Below are positions 8,884-15,870 of a stretch of 64,000 nt of DNA, in pieces; the stretch's first letter is position 1; the number at the start of each line of letters is the position of its first letter. This DNA comes from Prevotella sp. GTDB lineage: Bacteria; Bacteroidota; Bacteroidia; Bacteroidales; Dysgonomonadaceae. The notes under the pieces are model-generated. The model saw nothing but the letters and a program-made list of their open reading frames with translations. It did no database searches and was not told the DNA's origin. The DNA lies in assembly GCA_031271965.1 (NCBI GenBank), contig JAISUS010000003.1:51462-115461 (forward strand), given 5' to 3'. The position numbers were made by a program, and so were the translations under genes.

Positions 8884-9524
8884 ATAAATCATATCAAGAA
8901 ATATTTGTAGCAAACAAAAAATGGGTAGAGAGAAAGAATAACGAAAACCCTGACTTTTTCTCTCATCTGGCAACAGAACAAAACCCCGATTATTTATATA
9001 TTGGTTGCTCCGACAGCCGTGTCCATGCTAATGAAATAATGGGATTGGAACCGGGGCAGGTTTTCGTACATCGCAATATCGCCAATATGGTGGTAAACAC
9101 AGATCTGAATGCTTTGTCTGTTATTAATTATGGTGTTGAATATTTGAGTGTAAAATATATAATTGTTTGCGGACATTATAATTGTGGCGGGATTAAAGCT
9201 GCTATGCAACCCCGGGATATGGGAATCTTAAATCCTTGGTTGCGAAATGTTCGTGATGTGTATAGGCTTCACGAAAAAGAATTGGATGCAATAGAAGATC
9301 CAAGTGACAGATATAATAGGCTGGTAGAAATCAATGTCTACGAGCAATGCTTGAATGTGATTAAGACTGCGGAAGTACAAAAATCGTATTTAGAAAAAGG
9401 TTATCCGCGTGTAGCAGGCTGGGTTTATGACCTGAATGAAGGTGTCCTGATTGATTTAAAGATTGATTTTGAAAAAGAATTGAACAGGATAAGGAAGATT
9501 TATGACTTAACAAAAGGAAAATGA
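8874..9524 (+). CDS. Beta-class carbonic anhydrase
   Basis: A 216-residue zinc enzyme interconverting CO2 and bicarbonate. Zinc ligands are visible as C45 in IGCSDSR, H101 and C104 in CGHYNCGG; D47 and R49 form the conserved Asp-Arg dyad that gates the metal. This is the clade typical of E. coli Can and Bacteroidetes enzymes. The start overlaps coaE by 10 bases and the stop overlaps znuA by 4 (ATGA), so the enzyme is translationally coupled to a predicted zinc-binding protein. As the enzyme needs zinc, co-transcription with zinc uptake genes makes sense, though that link is inference. Confidence 0.92.
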   Translation: MHIDKSYQEIFVANKKWVERKNNENPDFFSHLATEQNPDYLYIGCSDSRVHANEIMGLEPGQVFVHRNIANMVVNTDLNALSVINYGVEYLSVKYIIVCGHYNCGGIKAAMQPRDMGILNPWLRNVRDVYRLHEKELDAIEDPSDRYNRLVEINVYEQCLNVIKTAEVQKSYLEKGYPRVAGWVYDLNEGVLIDLKIDFEKELNRIRKIYDLTKGK

Positions 9525-10387
9525 GAATTTTAATATATATTCTATTGGGATTAGCTTTATTTGGTTGTAAGCCATCTCAAGCAGATAAATCAAAAATATT
9601 AACTGTAACTATCGATCCTCAGAAGTATTTTCTAAGTACAATTGTTGGAGATCACTTTAAAGTAGAATGCATTGTTCCTTCCGGTTCAAATCCTGAAAGT
9701 GCAGATTTTACACCATCTCAGATGATGGAGTTGAACAAAAGTCGGGCATATTTTAAAATTGGATATATGGGGATAGAGAATACCCTGATAGATAAAGTGT
9801 CGCAGAGTAATTCAACCCTTAAGATCGTGAATTGTTCTGAAGGCATCGAGGTGTTAGGAGGGCATGATTGTGAAGGAGATCACCATGGTCACAATCATGG
9901 ACATGCCGGAGGAGACCCTCACACATGGAGTTCGGTCAAATCTGCGAAGATAATAGCCGGGAATATGTATAAGGCTGTCTTAGATTTAGATAACGCAAAT
10001 ACCTCAGATTATACCTCAAACTATAATAAATTACTGGCAGAGATTAATCAAACGGATAGTATTATAAAGTCTTATCTGGAAAAAGCGCCGAGCAAATCTT
10101 TTATAATATATCATCCCGCACTCACTTATTTTGCTGAGGAATATGGTTTGACTCAATATTCTATTGAATATGAAGGAAAGAACCCTTCTCCATCCCAATT
10201 GAAGGAGCTTATTGACAAAGCAAAAAAAGAAGGTATTAAAGTTGTATTTATTCAACGTGAATTTGATGTGAAAAATGCAGAAACAGTAGCACTGGCAATT
10301 GGTGCGAAAGCAGTTTCTCTCAATTTACTGTCATATGACTGGAGCCGCGAAATGATTAATATTGCCAAAGTTCTTGCTCAAGAATAA
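9521..10387 (+). CDS. znuA: Zinc/metal ABC transporter substrate-binding lipoprotein (ZnuA-like)
   Basis: A 288-residue cluster A-I binding protein. A lipobox (LALFGC) puts the lipid anchor at C16. The metal-binding loop around residues 115-140 is rich in histidine (runs such as HHGHNHGHAGG followed by DPHTW), the hallmark of zinc-specific members. Further conserved blocks are the H-P-A-L-x-Y-F segment and E-F/D near the C-terminus. It should capture Zn(II), or possibly Mn(II), and hand it to a permease. The gene overlaps the carbonic anhydrase by 4 bases and is followed 8 bases later by the ATPase gene. Confidence 0.88.
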   Translation: MRILIYILLGLALFGCKPSQADKSKILTVTIDPQKYFLSTIVGDHFKVECIVPSGSNPESADFTPSQMMELNKSRAYFKIGYMGIENTLIDKVSQSNSTLKIVNCSEGIEVLGGHDCEGDHHGHNHGHAGGDPHTWSSVKSAKIIAGNMYKAVLDLDNANTSDYTSNYNKLLAEINQTDSIIKSYLEKAPSKSFIIYHPALTYFAEEYGLTQYSIEYEGKNPSPSQLKELIDKAKKEGIKVVFIQREFDVKNAETVALAIGAKAVSLNLLSYDWSREMINIAKVLAQE

Positions 10388-10395
10388 AGAATAGA

Positions 10396-11181
10396 ATGAG
10401 TAAAATAGTTGAAATAAAAAATCTGTCTGTAGGGTATGAAGACCGTCCTTATGTCCTGAAAAATATCAATTTAGATGTTTATGAAGGCGATTTTTTGGGA
10501 ATAATTGGGCCAAATGGAGGAGGAAAAACTACCTTGCTTAAGGCTTTGTTAAGTTTGGTGAAGCCAACGTCCGGTACTATCTCATTCTTTAAGAATAATG
10601 TAAAGACAGACAGGATTAATATTGGCTATTTACCTCAGATTAATCAAATAGATAAAAAATTTCCTATATCGGTATCCGATGTTATACTGTCAGGTTTGAC
10701 GGTAAATCGTGGTATATTCTCATCTTATACTAAAGAACAGAAAGAGAAAGTAGGTGATATTGCCCGTCAGATGGGACTGGAAGATCTTATCACACGTCCT
10801 ATAGGAGCACTATCAGGAGGTCAATTGCAGAGAACTTTACTGGGACGGGCAATTATCGACAATCCGGATTTATTGGTACTGGATGAGCCCAATTCCTATG
10901 TAGATAAGCGATTTGAGAGTAATTTCTATAAGTTGCTTGAAGACATAAATAAAAATACTGCTATAATTCTGGTGTCCCATGATGTGGGAACTGTCGTTTC
11001 AATGGTAAAAAATATAGCTTGTGTGAATGAAGGATTACATTATCACCCGGGTACAAATATAACAACAGAATGGCTTGAAAAGTCTTATTCTTCATGCCCT
11101 ATCGAAATTATTGGACATGGTGATTTTCCGCACCGTGTCTTGGAAAAGCATGAAGGGTGCGACTGTTGTAATGAGGATTGA
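10396..11181 (+). CDS. znuC: Metal ABC transporter ATP-binding protein (ZnuC-like)
   Basis: A 261-residue ABC ATPase. Walker A GPNGGGKTT is at residues 38-46, followed by a Q-loop (YLPQINQ), the signature LSGGQLQR, Walker B LLVLDEP and the H-loop histidine in LVSHDVG. Sequence style matches ZnuC/MntB-type metal transporters. The C-terminal extension ends with C/H-rich residues (HEGCDCCNED), which might sense metal, though this is speculation. The expected membrane permease znuB does not follow: a terminator and an opposing gene come next. Confidence 0.88.
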   Translation: MSKIVEIKNLSVGYEDRPYVLKNINLDVYEGDFLGIIGPNGGGKTTLLKALLSLVKPTSGTISFFKNNVKTDRINIGYLPQINQIDKKFPISVSDVILSGLTVNRGIFSSYTKEQKEKVGDIARQMGLEDLITRPIGALSGGQLQRTLLGRAIIDNPDLLVLDEPNSYVDKRFESNFYKLLEDINKNTAIILVSHDVGTVVSMVKNIACVNEGLHYHPGTNITTEWLEKSYSSCPIEIIGHGDFPHRVLEKHEGCDCCNED

Positions 11182-11227
11182 TTATTCTATTTCTTAAGTG
11201 TAAATAAATAGAGATTATATAGAATAG

Positions 11228-11264
11228 AAGAGGTTGTCCGATATTTTCGAACAACCTCTTTTTG
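11228..11264 (+). terminator. Terminator of the coaE-canA-znuAC unit
   Basis: AAGAGGTTGT and ACAACCTCTT form a perfect stem followed by a T run on the plus strand. The opposing acyl-CoA dehydrogenase gene ends just after it, but the minus strand lacks a clear T run. Confidence 0.85.
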
Positions 11265-11285
11265 CTATATCAAAATCAGGGTTTA

Positions 11286-12992
11286 TTACTGAATCTTAAA
11301 GTATCCAAGGTCTTCACGGTCGAAGTTCATGACATAAGAATGCATTTTATTAACTTCTGCTTGACCATAGCTTACATATACCTCTGCTGAACGGCGGAAG
11401 TTTTCATTCTTATTTGCATCCTGTAATAACAGATACCCAAGAACACAATGCGCAGCAGATTCTACGAGGCGACGGGCATGGAAATCGAGGTATTCCTGAT
11501 CCTTCAACTCCGTTACTTTAGCCACTATCTCCTCATGTTTAGCCGTCATTCCAATCAGTTTTTGTTTCAGATCTTCCAGTTCAGGCTTGTATTCGATTGC
11601 TTCATATTCCCGGATCTGTCCGATATAAGTGCCGGTAGTGACATGGCGTATAGCAGCAACCACTTGTAACTGTGTAGTGCCTTCATATATGTTGGTGATA
11701 CGTGCATCACGATACAGGCGTTCGCAAGTGTAGTCTTTCATAAAGCCCGAACCACCATGTATCTGAATAGCATCGTATGCATTCTGATTGGCGTATTCTG
11801 TTGTCATGCCCTTACCCATAGGAGTGAACGCATCTGCCAGTTTACTGTATTTTTTCATTTCCTGACGTTCTTCCGGCTCTAATTTGCGTTCGCGGCTAAT
11901 ATCTTCCAATGCTTTGTATACATCAACGAAACGGGATGTTTCGTACAACATGGAACGAGAGGCATCGGCTTTAGCACGCATGAGGGCGAGCATTTCGTAA
12001 ACAGCCGGGAATTCTATAATCGCTTTTCCAAATTGTTTACGTTCCTGAGCATAAGCATAACCTTCGCGATAAGCAGCTTCGCTGATACCTGTAGCTTGTG
12101 CCATAATACCCAAACGGGCACCATTCATCAGAGCCATTACATATTTGATAAGTCCTAGTTTGCGATCGCCGCAAAGCTCGGCTTTAGCATTTTTGTATAC
12201 CAGTTCGCAAGTAGGTGAGCCTTTAATACCCATCTTGTTTTCTATGCGACGTACGTTTACGCCACCGTTGCGTTTGTCATAAATGAACATTGAAAGTCCG
12301 CGGCCGTCTCTTGTGCCTTCTTCCGAACGTGCCAATACTAAGTGGATGTCAGCATCTCCATTAGTGATGAAGCGCTTTACACCGTTTAAGTACCAGCAGT
12401 CGTCTTTCTCGTTGTATGTTGCTTTCAGCATAACGGCCTGAAGATCTGAGCCGGCATCAGGTTCGGTCAAGTCCATCGACATTGTTTCTCCGGCTGCAAC
12501 ACGAGGTATATAGCGTGCATGCTGTTCTTCATTTCCGAATTCATATAATGTTTCGGCACAATCCTGCAATGCCCAGATATTACCGAATCCTGCATCGGCA
12601 TCCGATACCATTTCCGCAGCCATTACATATGGAGTAATAGGAAAATTTAATCCGTTGTAACGGCGAGGCATTGTAATACCCATCAATCCGGCTTTACGTA
12701 CAGCGTCAAGATTTTCTTGAGTACCCGTTGCATAAGTTACGCGTCCATTCTTGACTGTCGGTCCGTCGTGGTCAACACCTTCTGCATTTGGAGCAATGGT
12801 ATTGGCACAGATTTCACCTACTATTTCAAGTACTTTTTCGTAGCTATCCATAGTATCTTCAAAGTCTACAGGAGCATAATCAAATTTATCTTTGTCCGCA
12901 TAATTGCGTTCTTTCAGTTCTACTATTCGCTTCATCAACGGATGGTTCAGATGATGCTTCAAACTGGGATTATCTATATAAAAATTGTCCAT
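11286..12992 (-). CDS. Acyl-CoA dehydrogenase, ETF-linked
   Basis: A 568-residue FAD-dependent acyl-CoA dehydrogenase that introduces a trans-2 double bond into acyl-CoA (or runs in reverse as an enoyl-CoA reductase). Recognisable are the FAD/substrate blocks MSMDLTEPDAGSDLQAV and WYLNGVKRFITNGDADIH, the helical R-Q-F-G-K segment of the C-terminal domain, and YEGTTQLQ, whose glutamate is the usual catalytic base. It is longer than the classic 380-residue enzymes because of an N-terminal helical region and a C-terminal extension. It is the last gene of the etfB-etfA-S23-acd unit, so EtfAB is its probable electron partner, perhaps in butyrate or amino-acid fermentation. Confidence 0.9.
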   Translation of the reverse strand: MDNFYIDNPSLKHHLNHPLMKRIVELKERNYADKDKFDYAPVDFEDTMDSYEKVLEIVGEICANTIAPNAEGVDHDGPTVKNGRVTYATGTQENLDAVRKAGLMGITMPRRYNGLNFPITPYVMAAEMVSDADAGFGNIWALQDCAETLYEFGNEEQHARYIPRVAAGETMSMDLTEPDAGSDLQAVMLKATYNEKDDCWYLNGVKRFITNGDADIHLVLARSEEGTRDGRGLSMFIYDKRNGGVNVRRIENKMGIKGSPTCELVYKNAKAELCGDRKLGLIKYVMALMNGARLGIMAQATGISEAAYREGYAYAQERKQFGKAIIEFPAVYEMLALMRAKADASRSMLYETSRFVDVYKALEDISRERKLEPEERQEMKKYSKLADAFTPMGKGMTTEYANQNAYDAIQIHGGSGFMKDYTCERLYRDARITNIYEGTTQLQVVAAIRHVTTGTYIGQIREYEAIEYKPELEDLKQKLIGMTAKHEEIVAKVTELKDQEYLDFHARRLVESAAHCVLGYLLLQDANKNENFRRSAEVYVSYGQAEVNKMHSYVMNFDREDLGYFKIQ

Positions 12993-12998
12993 ATCTTT

Positions 12999-13033
12999 TA
13001 TAGGAGTTATAGAAGTCAGAGAAGTTATAGAAG
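12999..13033. repeat. Short tandem repeats between acyl-CoA dehydrogenase and S23-type gene
   Basis: The segment contains GTTATAGAAGT twice with AGAAGTCAGAGAAG between, an imperfect direct repeat of about 16-18 bases. It directly borders the S23-type gene. Confidence 0.6.
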
Positions 13034-13417
13034 TTAAGTAGATGGTGTATCACTTAGTTCATTGATGATGCCTTTACAGTAAGCATTCAGTAGCCGACTT
13101 ATTTCGGAAGCTTGATTACTCAATAACTTTTTATCTTCTTCCGAAATATAGTCTAAATCTTTTGAGAGAAAAATAAAGTTGCGAGTTTCTTCTAATGAAC
13201 CTTGAGATATATTGTAGAATCGCAGTTTTTCTTTTGAACCGATGCGTATATATCCTTCAGCGATATTTGCTGTAATGGATGTTGCTGCACGCCTCATTTG
13301 ATTAACCAAACTAAATATTTCCTCTTTAGGATATTGCTTGGTTATTCTATATATGGAAAGTACATATTGATGTGCTTTCTGCCATACTATTAATTGTTCA
13401 AAAGACTGTGTTGCCAT
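13034..13417 (-). CDS. Four-helix-bundle protein (23S rRNA intervening-sequence/S23 family)
   Basis: A 127-residue all-helical protein of the S23/IVP family (Pfam PF05635, TIGR02436). The family hallmarks are the LIVWQKAHQYV start, QMRRAATSITANIAEGY (the NIAEG motif) and the C-terminal E-x-S-R-L-L-N-A-Y segment. Members were first found inside 23S rRNA intervening sequences and share a fold with Avd of diversity-generating retroelements, but no reverse transcriptase is present here. Biological function is unknown. The gene lies between etfA and the acyl-CoA dehydrogenase gene, bordered on both sides by short tandem repeats, so it looks like an insertion into a metabolic operon. Confidence 0.88.
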   Translation of the reverse strand: MATQSFEQLIVWQKAHQYVLSIYRITKQYPKEEIFSLVNQMRRAATSITANIAEGYIRIGSKEKLRFYNISQGSLEETRNFIFLSKDLDYISEEDKKLLSNQASEISRLLNAYCKGIINELSDTPST

Positions 13418-13418
13418 T

Positions 13419-13461
13419 CTGTTTATAACTACTTGACTACTTGATTTCTTTGACTACTTGG
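13419..13461. repeat. CTACTTG(A) tandem repeats upstream of the S23-type gene
   Basis: Three copies of ACTACTTG occur within about 35 bases (CTACTTGACTACTTGATTTC then GACTACTTGG). Together with the repeat on the other side they bracket the S23-type gene. Confidence 0.65.
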
Positions 13462-13462
13462 T

Positions 13463-14482
13463 TTATTTTGTATTCTTTTTGTAGTATTTAATCATTTTAG
13501 GAATCACATCTTCTACCGCACCCGTTATCACATAGTCGGCGATAGTATTGATCGGTGCATTAGGATCGCTATTAATCGATAGAATAATAGAACTTTCCTG
13601 CATCCCTGCAATGTGCTGGATTTGCCCTGATATACCGCAGGCTATGTACAACTTTGGACGAACAGTAACTCCGGTTTGTCCTATCTGACGGTCGTGCTCA
13701 GTGTATCCTGCATCGACAGCAGCACGCGAACCCCCGACTTCTCCTCCGATAAGGGCTGCCAGATCGTGGAGTAGCTGGAAGTTTTCTTTCGATCCTACTC
13801 CGTAACCTCCGGCAACAATAATGGGAGACCCTTTGATGTTTGTTTTGCTCTTTTCTATTTGTCTATCAATAATACTTACTACAAAATCGGCATCAGTAAC
13901 GTATTTGCTAATGTCGTATTTTTTTATTTCGCCTTTGTGAAGAGGATTAAATACTTCTTTCTTCATCACACCCTCACGTACAGTTGCCATTTGCGGGCGG
14001 CATGAAGGATTAATGATGGTAGCTACAATATTTCCTCCGAATGCAGGGCGGATTTGGTAAAGGAGATCTTTATAAACCTTGTTTTCCTTTCTTTCTTCGT
14101 GATCGCCTATTTCCAATGAAGTACAGTCGGCCGTCAAACCACTACCCAATGCTGAAGATACACGCGGACCAAGGTCGCGGCCAATACTTGTTGCACCCAT
14201 CAGGGCTATTTGAGGTTTTTCGGCTTCAAATAATTTTACTAAAATTGAAGTGTGAGGGAGAGACGTATAGGGGTATAAGCGGCTATCATCGAATAGATGA
14301 AGTACATCTGGCCCATACGGAAATACTTGCTCTGCAACATCGTCTAATTTATGACCGATTACCACTGCTTCCATTTTGCATCCCAAAGTAGTTGCTAAAG
14401 AACGTCCTTTGGTAAGCAGCTCGAGACTAACATCAGATACGATGCCGTCTTCTATTTCGCAATATACATATAAGTTGTTCAT
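13463..14482 (-). CDS. etfA: Electron transfer flavoprotein alpha subunit
   Basis: A 339-residue EtfA. The N-terminal part has the ETF alpha/beta fold (CEIEDGIVSDVSLELLTKGR), and the C-terminal FAD domain carries GGYGVGSKENF, GGSRAAVDAGY, RQIGQTGVTVRPKLYIACGI and INSDPNAPI, all of which contact FAD. With EtfB it moves electrons between acyl-CoA dehydrogenases and other carriers. Whether this pair bifurcates electrons with NADH cannot be decided by eye. It is separated from etfB by a 98-base repeat-rich gap and from the S23-type gene by 45 bases. Confidence 0.94.
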   Translation of the reverse strand: MNNLYVYCEIEDGIVSDVSLELLTKGRSLATTLGCKMEAVVIGHKLDDVAEQVFPYGPDVLHLFDDSRLYPYTSLPHTSILVKLFEAEKPQIALMGATSIGRDLGPRVSSALGSGLTADCTSLEIGDHEERKENKVYKDLLYQIRPAFGGNIVATIINPSCRPQMATVREGVMKKEVFNPLHKGEIKKYDISKYVTDADFVVSIIDRQIEKSKTNIKGSPIIVAGGYGVGSKENFQLLHDLAALIGGEVGGSRAAVDAGYTEHDRQIGQTGVTVRPKLYIACGISGQIQHIAGMQESSIILSINSDPNAPINTIADYVITGAVEDVIPKMIKYYKKNTK

Positions 14483-14504
14483 TCTATTTTATTTAGAAGT
14501 TAGT

Positions 14505-14578
14505 AGATAGTAGTAAGTAGTTGGTAGGAGTTTTTTGTAGTTTTCTACTAACTACAATCTCCTTACTACTAGCTACTT
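14505..14578. repeat. Imperfect inverted repeat between etfB and etfA
   Basis: TAGTAGATAGTAGTAAG with GTAGTTGGTAGGAG on the left pairs with CTACTAACTAC and CTCCTTACTACTAGCTAC on the right, around a loop rich in T. It is a long stem with bulges built from TAG/GTA units, similar in style to the repeats beside the S23-type gene. It lies inside the etf operon and may act as an mRNA stability or processing element. Confidence 0.6.
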
Positions 14579-14580
14579 CG

Positions 14581-15453
14581 TCATCCTATGGTATGATTTA
14601 ATATTAATTCTTTCATTAATTCGTCGATGGCCTCATCTGTAGGTTCAAGAGTTTTGTTTTCTTTCGATTGGAAAACAACATTTTCGATAGATTTTACCTT
14701 TGTCGGAGAACCGGACAATCCGCATTGTGTTGTGTCTGCATTTACGTCTGACACATTCCACTCTTGTAGATCGAGGTAAGGACGTTTGCTGAACAAGTCT
14801 GTGTAGTCTATAGTGTCGATCTGTTTTTCGGTAACAGTTTTTGCATGCTTATATTTTTGTACGAATTTAGCGTTACGAGGACGGCATGCAGGTGCGCTAC
14901 CGTTTACTGTAATAACTATTGGCATCTTCGCCTTCACTGTTTCTACTCCGCGCTCTAGACGACGTTTTACGGTTATTTTTCCGCTTTTTACTTCAAGAAT
15001 TTCTTCTGCATACGTAATTTGGCTCAATCCGAGTTTTTCAGCTACCTGAGGGCCTACTTGTGCCGTATCGCCATCAATAGCCTGACGTCCGCAGATAATA
15101 AGATCGTAATCCTTAATCTTACGGATTGCCATGGATAAGGCATACGATGTAGCGAGTGTATCGGCTCCGGCAAATGCCCGGTCAGTCAGCAAATAACCAC
15201 CATCGGCTCCGCGGTACAATCCTTCACGAATAATTTCGGCGGCGCGTCCCGGACCCATGGTTAATAAGGTAATTGTTGTTCCCGGATGCGCATCCTTGAG
15301 GCGGAGGGCCTGCTCCAAGGCGTTTAGATCTTCGGGATTGAAGATTGCTGGTAGTGCGGCACGATTTACCGTTCCATCAGCTTTCATGGCATCCTTACCC
15401 ACATTTCGTGTATCCGGAACCTGTTTAGCTAATACAATAATTTTTAAACTCAT
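14581..15453 (-). CDS. etfB: Electron transfer flavoprotein beta subunit
   Basis: A 290-residue EtfB with the N-terminal IIVLAKQVPDT strand, FNPEDLNALEQALRLKD, the nucleotide-binding TLLTMGPGRAAEIIREGL segment, the IICGRQAIDGDTAQVGPQVAE motif and the RPRNAK block near the C-terminus. EtfB binds AMP (or FAD in bifurcating ETFs) and recognises partner dehydrogenases. It is the first gene of the operon etfB-etfA-S23-acd. No convincing promoter was seen, only a weak TATATTTA upstream. Confidence 0.94.
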   Translation of the reverse strand: MSLKIIVLAKQVPDTRNVGKDAMKADGTVNRAALPAIFNPEDLNALEQALRLKDAHPGTTITLLTMGPGRAAEIIREGLYRGADGGYLLTDRAFAGADTLATSYALSMAIRKIKDYDLIICGRQAIDGDTAQVGPQVAEKLGLSQITYAEEILEVKSGKITVKRRLERGVETVKAKMPIVITVNGSAPACRPRNAKFVQKYKHAKTVTEKQIDTIDYTDLFSKRPYLDLQEWNVSDVNADTTQCGLSGSPTKVKSIENVVFQSKENKTLEPTDEAIDELMKELILNHTIG

Positions 15454-15814
15454 AACGAATTTTGATGTGTTAGATATTTGATTTAAATAAATGATATTAG
15501 TTTTTTTCTCAGTATGTAAATATAATGAATCATTCTCTAAACATAGACAGATTAATGCTGAAAAAAGTTAAATTTAAGTGGATATGAAGATAGGTCTTTT
15601 ATTATGTAAAATGATACTGTCCTTTATTTTCCCAGGTTATGCAGATGATGAAGAATCCATGTAGGGAAATTTTTCCGTATCAGCTAAAAATATGTTGGAT
15701 AATTCATATATAAACGGAGATATTTATTATTTGTTTTATGCAGCAATCTTAGCGACTGTAAATCCACAAGAGTTTAATAATAGAGATTACATAGGGGTTT
15801 TATTGAAGGAAAAT
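15454..15814. other. Intergenic region between divergent-facing etfB and pheT ends, no gene seen
   Basis: About 360 bases of AT-rich DNA upstream of etfB and downstream of pheT. A weak -7-like TATATTTA on the minus strand near 15520 could drive etfB. The longer plus-strand reading frame starting at 15692 runs through the terminator into pheT antisense and has no family resemblance, so I do not call it. Confidence 0.5.
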
Positions 15815-15844
15815 AAAAGGCCATCTTTTTTAGATGGCCTTTTG
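15815..15844 (-). terminator. Terminator of pheT
   Basis: AAAAGGCCATCT and AGATGGCCTTTT form a perfect stem. On the minus strand it is followed by TTTTATTTT and lies 27 bases past the pheT stop. It is symmetric and could stop transcription from either side. Confidence 0.9.
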
Positions 15845-15870
15845 CACTTATTACTTTTTGAGGATATATT

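Noticed and set aside
13034..13417. Diversity-generating retroelement accessory gene (avd)
   Set aside because: The fold family is related, but no reverse transcriptase, template repeat or variable repeat is visible nearby.
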